Positions 1 to 6,193 of a DNA stretch of 6,193 bases are shown piece after piece. The notes below the pieces were generated by a model, which saw only the letters and a list, made by a program, of their open reading frames with translations, was not told where the DNA came from and did not search any database. Numbering within the stretch: position 1 is the stretch's first letter; each line of letters begins with the position of its first letter. Source of the DNA: JBKDZP01 sp047971315 (GTDB taxonomy: Bacteria > Bacillota_I > Bacilli_A > RF39 > UBA660); NCBI GenBank assembly GCA_047971315.1, contig JBKDZP010000015.1:1-6193 (forward strand). The letters are read 5' to 3'. A program made the translations under genes and the position numbers.

Positions 1-17
1 CTTGGGAACAGCGTAAG
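1..17 (+). repeat. TRD entry repeat, copy 1
   Basis: CTTGGGAACAGCGTAAG, encoding W-E-Q-R-K at the start of the plus-strand TRD. It is identical over 17 bases to the copy at 5717-5733, in opposite orientation. The window begins at its first base, so the repeat may be longer. Confidence 0.85.
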
Positions 18-599
18 TTGGGTGAAATGGGGAAAACATTTACTGGACTTTCAGGAAAAACAAAAGATGATTTTGGTCACGGTGAGGCAAAATTTATTAC
101 TTATATGAATGTTTTTTCTAACCCGATTACAGCAATGAACGGATTAGAATCAGTTGAAATTGATAAAAAACAATCTTCTGTAGAATATGGAGATATATTT
201 TTTACAACATCTTCTGAAACTCCTGAAGAAGTAGGAATGTCTTCTATTTGGCTTGAAAATAAAGAAAATATATATTTAAATAGTTTTTGTTTTGGTTATA
301 GACCTTTTAAAATATCTGATCCATATTACTGGGCCTATGTATTGAGAAGTCCAGTAGTTCGTAAAAATTTTAAATTGTTGGCACAAGGAATATCACGATA
401 TAACATTTCTAAAACAAAAGTATTAGAAATGGATATTTACATGCCAAACTTAAAGGAACAAGAATTAGTTGGCAAGTATTTTTTAAATCTAGATAATCTT
501 ATCACCCTTCATCAGCGTAAGCGGAATTATTTTTTTAGTTTAAAGAATTTAAAGATTTCATTATTAAATCAATGTCAGTATTCTCGAGTTCCTGTATGA
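1..599 (+). CDS. hsdS: Type I restriction specificity subunit HsdS, partial: inverted TRD copy, 5' end outside window
   Basis: This is one target-recognition domain of an HsdS subunit, the part of a type I enzyme that reads half of the bipartite DNA target. The frame is open from position 3 and reads WEQRK-LGEMGKTFTGLSGK..., so the TTG at 18 is an internal leucine and not a start. The domain ends with LITLHQRK at 521. Positions 162-521 are an inverted copy of 5834-6193, differing at one base (336; Tyr here, Asp there). After 521 the similarity stops. The frame runs another 25 codons to a TGA at 597-599, antisense to the 3' end of the recombinase gene, so the normal HsdS central or C-terminal conserved helices are missing. 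It is probably a silent or truncated partner hsdS used as a recombination donor. Whether a start codon or another TRD lies to the left cannot be seen. The family call is firm; expression is unknown. Confidence 0.85.
   Translation, partial: WEQRKLGEMGKTFTGLSGKTKDDFGHGEAKFITYMNVFSNPITAMNGLESVEIDKKQSSVEYGDIFFTTSSETPEEVGMSSIWLENKENIYLNSFCFGYRPFKISDPYYWAYVLRSPVVRKNFKLLAQGISRYNISKTKVLEMDIYMPNLKEQELVGKYFLNLDNLITLHQRKRNYFFSLKNLKISLLNQCQYSRVPV
162..521 (+). repeat. Long inverted repeat, left arm (TRD duplicate)
   Basis: Position x here pairs with 6355 minus x on the other strand. All 360 visible bases were compared by eye and only position 336 (T here, G in the other copy) differs. The arm ends abruptly at 521, after the CAGCGTAAG core; the next bases differ. 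It probably extends left to position 1 or beyond, but the partner sequence is outside the window. Confidence 0.95.
498..521 (+). repeat. TRD exit repeat, copy 1
   Basis: A 24-bp repeat ending CACCCTTCATCAGCGTAAG and encoding LITLHQRK at the end of the plus-strand TRD. It is identical to minus-strand copies at 1480-1503, 5219-5242 and 5834-5857. It lies 13 bases beyond the recombinase stop codon. Confidence 0.92.
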
Positions 600-1461
600 C
601 ATGCAAGTATGTTTTTTGAGTTGTTGTAATACTAGAATGCCCAAGCCTATGTGCAACACTAGAAATTGACACTCCCCCATATATTAAAATTGAAGCATGT
701 GTATGTCTTAGTCCATGAATTGAAATAATTGGTATATTTACATTTTTACAGTGCCTAGCCAAAATATTATTTATAGTAGAATTATATATTTTATATTTTA
801 TAAAAATTGGCTCATTTTCCGGTAAATCTTTTATTATTTGTGTAAATTGAATTGCAGTCTGCCAATCTAATTGAACTTTTCTTATTGATGACTGATTTTT
901 TGTAGGGCAAAATCCACCATTACTTTTATAATCCCATGTTTTATTTATTGAAAGCATCTGATGTGCCAAATCAAAGTCCATAGGAGTTAAAGCTAAAGCT
1001 TCAGAAAATCTTATTCCTGTTTTTGCAATTAACAAGATTAACCAATCATTGTTTATTGATTCATTTAAATTCAAATCATCAATTAACTTGTGTAAATCAA
1101 ATTGATTTAAAAATTTTATTTTCTTTTCTGCGGGAGGTTTACCCTTTATAATTGCTTTTCGTGTAGGATCATGTGCAATAATTCCATCATCAACAGCATC
1201 CAGTATCGCTCCTTTTAGTTGATGATGAAAATCCATAGTAGTTTGTCGTTCATGACAATTTGCATAATCATTCAACAATTTCTGATATGAAATTCTATTT
1301 AAATCACAAACTTTTAAATTTGGAATTAATTTTTTTAACCAGCAATGAGTCAATAAATATTTTTTCATCGTTATGTCTCTAACTGCTCCACTTTTATATA
1401 CGTCTATCCACGATTTATAATACTCATGAAATATTATATTTATATTATTTTCCTTTATCAT
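535..1461 (-). CDS. Tyrosine recombinase (integrase family), probable hsdS shuffling recombinase
   Basis: This 308-residue site-specific recombinase should cut and rejoin DNA through a covalent tyrosine intermediate. Residues 1-110 resemble an N-terminal SAM-like core-binding domain and about 115-300 form the catalytic domain. All expected catalytic residues are visible: Arg151 in TGIRFSEAL, Lys188 in CPTKNQ, His249 and Arg252 in IHGLRHTH, His275 in HRLGHSS and Tyr285 in KTYLHV. It therefore looks intact. The ATG at 1461 is supported by AGAGGAG five bases upstream and directly follows the TAA that ends the silent TRD cassette. The stop lies 13 bases from the end of the plus-strand hsdS fragment. 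Two inward-facing copies of the exit repeat bracket the gene (498-521 and 1480-1503). Its position among hsdS cassettes suggests that it inverts or exchanges TRDs, as the recombinases linked to pneumococcal hsdS loci do. That role is inferred. An integrase from a decayed mobile element is the main alternative. Confidence 0.93.
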   Translation of the reverse strand: MIKENNINIIFHEYYKSWIDVYKSGAVRDITMKKYLLTHCWLKKLIPNLKVCDLNRISYQKLLNDYANCHERQTTMDFHHQLKGAILDAVDDGIIAHDPTRKAIIKGKPPAEKKIKFLNQFDLHKLIDDLNLNESINNDWLILLIAKTGIRFSEALALTPMDFDLAHQMLSINKTWDYKSNGGFCPTKNQSSIRKVQLDWQTAIQFTQIIKDLPENEPIFIKYKIYNSTINNILARHCKNVNIPIISIHGLRHTHASILIYGGVSISSVAHRLGHSSITTTQKTYLHVIQELENTDIDLIMKSLNSLN

Positions 1462-1466
1462 TTATT

Positions 1467-1473
1467 CTCCTCT
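1467..1473 (-). promoter_or_regulatory. Ribosome binding site of the recombinase gene
   Basis: AGAGGAG ends five bases before the ATG at 1461. It lies in the last codons of the silent TRD cassette, downstream of the exit repeat. Recombination at that repeat would therefore leave this site attached to the recombinase gene while replacing everything upstream. Confidence 0.8.
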
Positions 1474-1479
1474 TTTTTG

Positions 1480-1503
1480 CTTACGCTGATGAAGGGTGAT
1501 AAG
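1480..1503 (-). repeat. TRD exit repeat, copy 2
   Basis: The same 24 bases at the end of the silent TRD cassette, on the minus strand. Its last base is 18 bases before the recombinase start codon. It faces the copy at 498-521 across the recombinase gene, so the two form an inverted pair around that gene. Confidence 0.92.
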
Positions 1504-1971
1504 GTTGTCTATGTTTAATAAAAACATTGAAATTTTTTGTTGTTCTTCTAATTTAGGGAATTCTATATCAATATCCTTTAATTCATCTTGCCTTATACTA
1601 GGCTGAGCCATTCCCCTGTCTAGTTTTATAATAATATTATTTTTAGATAATAATAAATAATATTTGAACTTTTTATCTTCCTTAAATCTTAGTCCTATTG
1701 TATTTTGAATAATTACACTTTTACTTTTAGAAAATAAAGCAATATTACCTATCCCATTTCCTACAAGAGTTATTAAAACATCATCTAATTCATTATATTT
1801 ACGAATAAATTTTTCAAATAAATAATTATCTAAATACCTTGTTGCAATAGATAAATCTGGATAACCATTATTTTTTATCATAAAATTATCTATGATTGGG
1901 ATTCCATACTCACAGTAATAAGGAGGATTTTCTCCTCTATTATCAACTGTGTCAGTAACTAATTCTCCTAG

Positions 1972-1987
1972 CTTACGCTGTTCCCAA
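1972..1987 (-). repeat. TRD entry repeat, copy 2
   Basis: TTGGGAACAGCGTAAG at the start of the silent TRD cassette. It shares 16 bases with the other two entry copies. The base before it differs, and the usual upstream hsdS codons (FKGFNDA) are absent, so similarity to hsdS begins at this repeat. Confidence 0.9.
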
Positions 1988-1995
1988 ACTAAAGC

Positions 1996-2023
1996 AAAAA
2001 AAAAGAAGAAAATTTCTCTTCTT
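1996..2023 (-). terminator. Probable intrinsic terminator after hsdR
   Basis: Two bases after the hsdR stop codon the minus strand reads AAGAAGA, a 7-base loop, TCTTCTT, then seven further T. The stem is 7 bp with only two G-C pairs, so it is weak, but the T run and the position fit a rho-independent terminator. It separates hsdR from the silent cassette and the recombinase gene. Confidence 0.6.
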
Positions 2024-2025
2024 AA

Positions 2026-5000
2026 TTAAATAACTATTACATAATCATCCAAATCAAAGCCATCTAACAAAATAAATTTCCTTAATATAGAATTAATTTC
2101 AATATTAACATCAAAAATTGAATAATCTTTTCCTGTTTTATATTTTATAAATGATTTTGCTTTTTCAATATCAACTGTTTTTAAAAGTTCATCAAATCTA
2201 CCAAAATCATTTATTGTATCTTCTGTTACTTTTACACTCATAATTTTTCTTAGTTTTTCTTTATTCAAACCCAATAAATTTACCATTTTATTAATTTTAT
2301 CATTTTCAGATTTTAATTGATACTCTGTTATATATTCTCTAAATTTTTTATTACTATCAAGTTCTACTTGTCCACTCTCCACATCATGAATGAAAATATT
2401 TGCAAATTTTTGCTCATCTTGTGATAAAGTTGCAAATGACTTATGTAATTCATCAAGAGTCTTTTCTACTTCTTCTATATTTTTATCATTTTTATGTAAA
2501 ACTTTTAAATATTTTTCAAATTTAGAATTCATGTAATCAGAATCTATTTTACCAGTATCAATTTCTGTTATGTATCCTTCTATATCAAAAGAAATTGCTG
2601 TTGAATCTCCTGAATCTATTGTATTTGTAAGAAGTTCTTTATATCTCATAAGTAACACTTCATAATCGAATTCTAGAAAATTAATTTTTTTAATTTCTCC
2701 ATTAAAAATATATTCTTCTTTACTCCATCTAAAACCCTGAATTTTTGCTGACTCAATTATACTAGTTAATTCTTTAAATAAAACTGCAAATTTTGCTCTA
2801 ACAGTACTATCACTAGGCAAAGTTTGAAAGTTTAATATATTTGAACTATTAAATAGAAACTTGATTTCTTCAAAAGTATTATTCATTCTTGTTAAATTTC
2901 TATCTAATTTTTCAACAAACAATCCAAATGGTTTTTCTCCAGAATATAATTTGACAGCCACTTCAATATTTTTTTCCATAGTATGTGGTTTTCTATAATA
3001 TTTGATTATTCCAAATGGTTTTTCTTCTCCAAATAATCGATTTGTTCTAGAAAATGCTTGAATAATATTTTCATATTTTAATAACTTATCTAAATATAAT
3101 GTATTAATCCATTTAGAATCAAAACCTGTCAACATCTGATCAACTACAATCAATAAATCAATTTGTTCATTATTCTTAATTCTATTATATGGTTTTTTAT
3201 GAGCCAATCTCAAAGAAATGTCTTTTTTCATTTTTGAATACGTTGGTATAGAGTAATTTTGATCATATGTAATATTATAATCACTAATAATCTCAACCAG
3301 TCCATCTTCTTTTATTTCAAAGTTATCTGTATTATCGATAGTTGGGTCAAATAATACTGTAATCTTCAAATTGCAATTTTTATTTTTAAAAAGTCTATAG
3401 TATTCAATCGCTTCCGGTATGCTACTAGTAGCAAATATGGCAGAAAATTTATTATTTAGACTCAATGTAGTCCAATTATTTATTATATCTTCAACTACTT
3501 TATTTTGATGTTCTAATGTATGATATTGTGTTGAAGGAACATAAGATTCTATTCCTTTATCTATATTTCCAAGTTCATCAACAATATCATACATTTTCTT
3601 TTCATTCATAAATTTTAGATATGTTTTTTTCTTTGTTTCATCACTTACAGCTTCTTGTTCTGATGAAGCTTTAACTTGATTCAATGCAACTGCTTTTCTT
3701 ACATCTCTATCCCTGAAAGTAAGTACTTTATAAGGATCAAATCCTAATACATTTTTATCTCTTATTCCATCTGCAATACTATAACGATGCAATTCATCTC
3801 CAAAGACTATTGAAGTTGTACTGTCTTTTTTTTGATTTTCATCTAAAATTGGAGTTCCAGTAAAACCAAAGAAAACAGCTCTTGAAAATGTATCTTTAAT
3901 TGTTATTAACATATCTCCAAAAGTTGATCGATGACATTCATCAACAATAAATACTACTCTTTTTTTATTTATAATATCAATATCATTTTGATTTAAACCA
4001 TCTTCTTTTATTCTGCTCAGTTTTTGAATTGATGTTACTATTAAAACATCTGCTGGATTAGAACTTTTAATTTTAGAAATTAGTTCAAAAGTACTCTCTG
4101 TACTTTGTACGTTTTCATCTTCATCAGCAAAACCTCTATATTCTATTACTGACTGAGTCCCTAATTCTATTCTATCCATAAGAAATATTACTTTATCTGC
4201 ATCTTTTGAGTTTGCAATTAATTGCGCTGATTTAAAACTAGTCATTGTCTTTCCTGATCCAGTGGTATGCCATATATAGCCACCTAATTGATTGTTTTCA
4301 TTCCAATCAGTTTTTGAGACTTTGTCAGATATTCTATTTGCTGCATAGTATTGATAGCTTCTCATTACTTTCAAAACGCCATCTAAATCATCAGGAACTG
4401 TATAAAATCCTATTAATTGATGAGCCATAGGAATTGATAATAATGATGATGCGATACTTTTCCAATTATTAATTGGCTCATTGTTAAAATCTGCCCAGTG
4501 AAAGAAATAATCTTCATTAAATCTATTACCTGTTCCAGCATTAGCAAAATACACTGTTTCATCTGGAGTCATTGCTACAAAAATTTGTATTAAAGAAAAT
4601 AAACCAGTAAATACTCCTTCGTAAGAATATTTTTCTATTTGATGATAAGCTTCAGCAACTGATACACCACTTTTCTTTAATTCGATATGTATTACTGGCA
4701 TACCATTTATTAATAATATTAAATCACCTCTGCGATCATTTAATAATTTATTTTTTGTTGGAAATATTGGTTGCTCAACAATTTGATAACGACTTTGCCC
4801 AGCAGCAATCTCTTGTCTATCATATATTTTCAAACTTATTTCTTTTCCAAAATGAGCAATATCATCAGGATTATCACGTTTAATTGTAACTGTTTTACCA
4901 TTAATAAAACTGTTTAATTTTAAAGGAGTTCTCAGTGTATTAATTTGCTCTATTATTTGAGCCATTTCACCTTCAGTTAAAGGATAATTGTTTAATCTAT

Positions 5001-5151
5001 CTATTTCTCTGTTATTATCAAACAATATTTCTGCCCAATTTTTAATTAAATCTTTTTCTGTTGGATTTTTAATAACTTTTTCTTCCCATCCTTTAGAAGA
5101 TAATATTTTGATCAATGCAGATTCAAATTCAAGTTCTTGATTAAAATTCAT
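2026..5151 (-). CDS. hsdR: Type I restriction enzyme endonuclease/translocase subunit HsdR
   Basis: HsdR is the motor and nuclease subunit that joins HsdM and HsdS to translocate and cut DNA lacking the host methylation. From the ATG at 5151 it has 1041 residues, normal for the family. The nuclease domain shows Asp143 (RRGD), Glu157-x-Lys159 (IELKKS) and QxxxY at 171-175. The superfamily 2 helicase motifs follow: TGSGKT at 297-302, DECH at 404-407, TGTP at 431-434, the motif V region DQMLTGFD near 671-678, and QAFSRTNR at 698-705. The rest is a long, probably helical C-terminal part. A longer reading from a TTG at 5172 overlaps the hsdS stop, but AAAGGAG at 5158-5164 sits seven bases before the ATG at 5151, so the later start is preferred. 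The stop of hsdS lies 13 bases upstream, so the two are probably co-transcribed. All key motifs are intact and no frameshift was seen. Confidence 0.96.
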   Translation of the reverse strand: MNFNQELEFESALIKILSSKGWEEKVIKNPTEKDLIKNWAEILFDNNREIDRLNNYPLTEGEMAQIIEQINTLRTPLKLNSFINGKTVTIKRDNPDDIAHFGKEISLKIYDRQEIAAGQSRYQIVEQPIFPTKNKLLNDRRGDLILLINGMPVIHIELKKSGVSVAEAYHQIEKYSYEGVFTGLFSLIQIFVAMTPDETVYFANAGTGNRFNEDYFFHWADFNNEPINNWKSIASSLLSIPMAHQLIGFYTVPDDLDGVLKVMRSYQYYAANRISDKVSKTDWNENNQLGGYIWHTTGSGKTMTSFKSAQLIANSKDADKVIFLMDRIELGTQSVIEYRGFADEDENVQSTESTFELISKIKSSNPADVLIVTSIQKLSRIKEDGLNQNDIDIINKKRVVFIVDECHRSTFGDMLITIKDTFSRAVFFGFTGTPILDENQKKDSTTSIVFGDELHRYSIADGIRDKNVLGFDPYKVLTFRDRDVRKAVALNQVKASSEQEAVSDETKKKTYLKFMNEKKMYDIVDELGNIDKGIESYVPSTQYHTLEHQNKVVEDIINNWTTLSLNNKFSAIFATSSIPEAIEYYRLFKNKNCNLKITVLFDPTIDNTDNFEIKEDGLVEIISDYNITYDQNYSIPTYSKMKKDISLRLAHKKPYNRIKNNEQIDLLIVVDQMLTGFDSKWINTLYLDKLLKYENIIQAFSRTNRLFGEEKPFGIIKYYRKPHTMEKNIEVAVKLYSGEKPFGLFVEKLDRNLTRMNNTFEEIKFLFNSSNILNFQTLPSDSTVRAKFAVLFKELTSIIESAKIQGFRWSKEEYIFNGEIKKINFLEFDYEVLLMRYKELLTNTIDSGDSTAISFDIEGYITEIDTGKIDSDYMNSKFEKYLKVLHKNDKNIEEVEKTLDELHKSFATLSQDEQKFANIFIHDVESGQVELDSNKKFREYITEYQLKSENDKINKMVNLLGLNKEKLRKIMSVKVTEDTINDFGRFDELLKTVDIEKAKSFIKYKTGKDYSIFDVNIEINSILRKFILLDGFDLDDYVIVI

Positions 5152-5157
5152 ATATTT

Positions 5158-5164
5158 CTCCTTT
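5158..5164 (-). promoter_or_regulatory. Ribosome binding site of hsdR
   Basis: AAAGGAG begins directly after the hsdS stop codon and ends six bases before the ATG at 5151. It decides in favour of that start over the in-frame TTG at 5172, which overlaps the end of hsdS. Confidence 0.85.
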
Positions 5165-6193
5165 CTAAACAAACATTTTACTTAATAAAGATTTTTTTAC
5201 ATTTTGTAATTTTTCTAACTTACGCTGATGAAGGGTGATAAGGTCTGCCACGCTCTCAAGAAACTCACCTACCTTAGATTGCTCTTCCAAAGTTGGGTAC
5301 GGAATTGGCATTTCTCTCAACACTGAGTCTTTAATTGCAAATCGATCTGCTCTTGCTCCTGAATCTCCATTCAGCTTCATAAAGTTATGCCAACTTGTTG
5401 AGCCAAAGTAATGTTCTAAGTAAGTTCTGTCTATATCATGCGTACGAAACACATAATACAAAGGCGACATTACACCATTTCTGCCTAGTTTATTACGTTT
5501 TATAGGCCCAACAGGCGCATAATTAGATATTCTTGGGTTATAAACAAAATCGTCATTTTTAACCACATAATATCCATCTAGATTTTTAGAATTAGATATA
5601 TCTTTATCAAAGAAATCTCTTTGTGAAACAATTCCAAATTCTGCAGAGTTTGTTAAGGTTTCATCATAGTTATTTTCAGTATTTTTTTCTGTCACTTTAT
5701 CCGAAATCTCACTTAACTTACGCTGTTCCCAAGCATCATTAAATCCTTTAAATCTAATTTCAGGAATATCAGCACCATTTTTAGGAAACATTTTTTCTAG
5801 CATAGATTTCTTTATATTTACTAGCTTATCATACTTACGCTGATGAAGGGTGATAAGATTATCTAGATTTAAAAAATACTTGCCAACTAATTCTTGTTCC
5901 TTTAAGTTTGGCATGTAAATATCCATTTCTAATACTTTTGTTTTAGAAATGTTATATCGTGATATTCCTTGTGCCAACAATTTAAAATTTTTACGAACTA
6001 CTGGACTTCTCAATACATCGGCCCAGTAATATGGATCAGATATTTTAAAAGGTCTATAACCAAAACAAAAACTATTTAAATATATATTTTCTTTATTTTC
6101 AAGCCAAATAGAAGACATTCCTACTTCTTCAGGAGTTTCAGAAGATGTTGTAAAAAATATATCTCCATATTCTACAGAAGATTGTTTTTTATC
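5165..6193 (-). CDS. hsdS: Type I restriction specificity subunit HsdS, partial (5' end outside window), probably the expressed copy
   Basis: The DNA-recognition subunit that sets the target of both methylation and restriction. The frame is open from the window edge; the internal Met at 6118 is not the start. Of 342 visible residues, 1-120 are TRD1 ending LITLHQRK, and about 121-154 are the central conserved helical spacer (YDKLVNIKKSMLEKMF, then IRFKGFNDA). WEQRK at 155-159 opens TRD2 (SEISDKVTEKN...), which ends with a second LITLHQRK at 325. LEKLQNVKKSLLSKMFV is the C-terminal conserved segment. It is the only copy here with both conserved regions and it directly precedes hsdR, so it is probably the active gene. 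If the missing 5' part matches the plus-strand copy, about 53 more residues reach WEQRK, giving close to 400 residues, the usual HsdS length. hsdM is expected upstream, beyond the window. Confidence 0.94.
   Translation of the reverse strand, partial: DKKQSSVEYGDIFFTTSSETPEEVGMSSIWLENKENIYLNSFCFGYRPFKISDPYYWADVLRSPVVRKNFKLLAQGISRYNISKTKVLEMDIYMPNLKEQELVGKYFLNLDNLITLHQRKYDKLVNIKKSMLEKMFPKNGADIPEIRFKGFNDAWEQRKLSEISDKVTEKNTENNYDETLTNSAEFGIVSQRDFFDKDISNSKNLDGYYVVKNDDFVYNPRISNYAPVGPIKRNKLGRNGVMSPLYYVFRTHDIDRTYLEHYFGSTSWHNFMKLNGDSGARADRFAIKDSVLREMPIPYPTLEEQSKVGEFLESVADLITLHQRKLEKLQNVKKSLLSKMFV
5219..5242 (-). repeat. TRD exit repeat, copy 3
   Basis: The 24-bp exit repeat at the end of TRD2 of the probable expressed hsdS. 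It is followed directly by codons for the C-terminal conserved segment LEKLQNVKK. Confidence 0.92.
5717..5733 (-). repeat. TRD entry repeat, copy 3
   Basis: CTTGGGAACAGCGTAAG at the start of TRD2 of the probable expressed hsdS, preceded by the normal FKGFND codons. It is identical over 17 bases to plus-strand positions 1-17. Confidence 0.92.
5834..5857 (-). repeat. TRD exit repeat, copy 4
   Basis: The 24-bp exit repeat at the end of TRD1 of the probable expressed hsdS, at the boundary of the long inverted repeat. It is followed by the central conserved spacer of HsdS. Confidence 0.92.
5834..6193 (-). repeat. Long inverted repeat, right arm (TRD1 of hsdS)
   Basis: This is the reverse complement of 162-521 with one mismatch (6019). 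It encodes most of TRD1 of the minus-strand hsdS. The two arms enclose hsdR, the 3' half of hsdS, the silent TRD cassette and the recombinase gene, about 5.3 kb. Crossing over between them would invert that whole interval. Confidence 0.95.

Larger units (their letters stand above)
1462..1987 (-). pseudogene. hsdS: Silent HsdS target-recognition-domain cassette, without start codon
   Basis: A third TRD, different in sequence from the other two. The frame reads WEQRKLGELVTDTVDNRGE from 1986 and ends LITLHQRK, then five or so extra residues and a TAA at 1462-1464, for about 174 residues in all. The N-terminal part continues upstream of the first ATG (1881), which lies inside the domain, so that ATG is unlikely to be a real start. 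In the same frame upstream of the WEQRK codons there is no ATG, GTG or TTG before the hsdR stop codon, and a terminator sits between. The piece holds no central or C-terminal conserved HsdS region. Similarity to the other TRDs begins at the entry repeat and ends at the exit repeat, so the cassette is clean-edged. It is best read as a stored specificity that becomes functional only when moved into the expressed hsdS. Its 3' end supplies the ribosome binding site of the recombinase gene. Confidence 0.82.

Noticed and set aside
522..599. The last 25 codons of the plus-strand hsdS frame as a real C-terminus
   Set aside because: They are antisense to the recombinase gene and have none of the conserved HsdS tail, so they are run-on past the end of the TRD.
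1462..1881. A separate 139-residue gene starting at the ATG at 1881
   Set aside because: The same frame continues upstream through typical TRD sequence to WEQRK, so this Met is internal to a domain that has lost its start.
4245..4430. A 61-codon open frame on the plus strand
   Set aside because: It lies wholly antisense within the helicase region of hsdR, resembles no family I recognise and is best explained as chance.
5152..5172. Longer hsdR reading starting at a TTG
   Set aside because: It would overlap the hsdS stop and have no ribosome binding site of its own, while AAAGGAG is well placed for the ATG at 5151.
498..5857. Repeats interpreted as a CRISPR array or insertion sequence ends
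   Set aside because: The copies are few, far apart, in both orientations, and each falls at a TRD boundary inside hsdS coding sequence.

Overview
The window is a type I restriction-modification locus built for shuffling DNA specificity. It is AT-rich, with Shine-Dalgarno sites of the AAAGGAG/AGAGGAG type. The HsdS proteins carry WEQRK and LITLHQRK repeats of the kind common in low-GC Gram-positive bacteria. I infer a member of Bacillota, possibly a streptococcus, lactobacillus, enterococcus or relative; the species cannot be read from this sequence.

Layout, read along the minus strand from the right edge. An hsdS specificity gene (5165-6193, its 5' end beyond the window) carries two target-recognition domains (TRDs). 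It is followed after 13 bases by hsdR (2026-5151), which encodes the restriction and translocation subunit. A weak intrinsic terminator (about 1996-2023) follows hsdR. Next comes a silent third TRD cassette (1462-1987) with no start codon. A tyrosine recombinase gene (535-1461) directly abuts it. On the plus strand, entering from the left edge, is a further hsdS fragment (1-521, reading frame open to 599). It is a near-identical inverted copy of the first TRD of the minus-strand hsdS: 359 of 360 visible bases match. No hsdM is visible; it is expected beyond the right edge, upstream of hsdS.

All TRD ends are marked by short repeats in two forms. An entry form (TTGGGAACAGCGTAAG) begins a TRD and a 24-bp exit form (ending CACCCTTCATCAGCGTAAG) ends it. 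Both end in the same 9 bases, CAGCGTAAG, read in the same frame as Q-R-K. Seven copies are present, two on plus and five on minus, and the sequence after each copy differs at once. The likely working model is that the encoded recombinase, or homologous recombination, exchanges or inverts segments at these repeats. This would change which TRDs are joined in the expressed HsdS and hence the methylation and restriction specificity (a phase-variable type I system). Phase-variable hsdS loci with a linked recombinase are known, for example in Streptococcus pneumoniae. Less usual here are hsdR lying inside the invertible interval, a recombinase gene bracketed by two exit repeats, and a repeat core shared by the entry and exit ends.

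No tRNA, rRNA, CRISPR array or insertion sequence was seen. Every stretch longer than 300 bases is covered by a gene or gene fragment.
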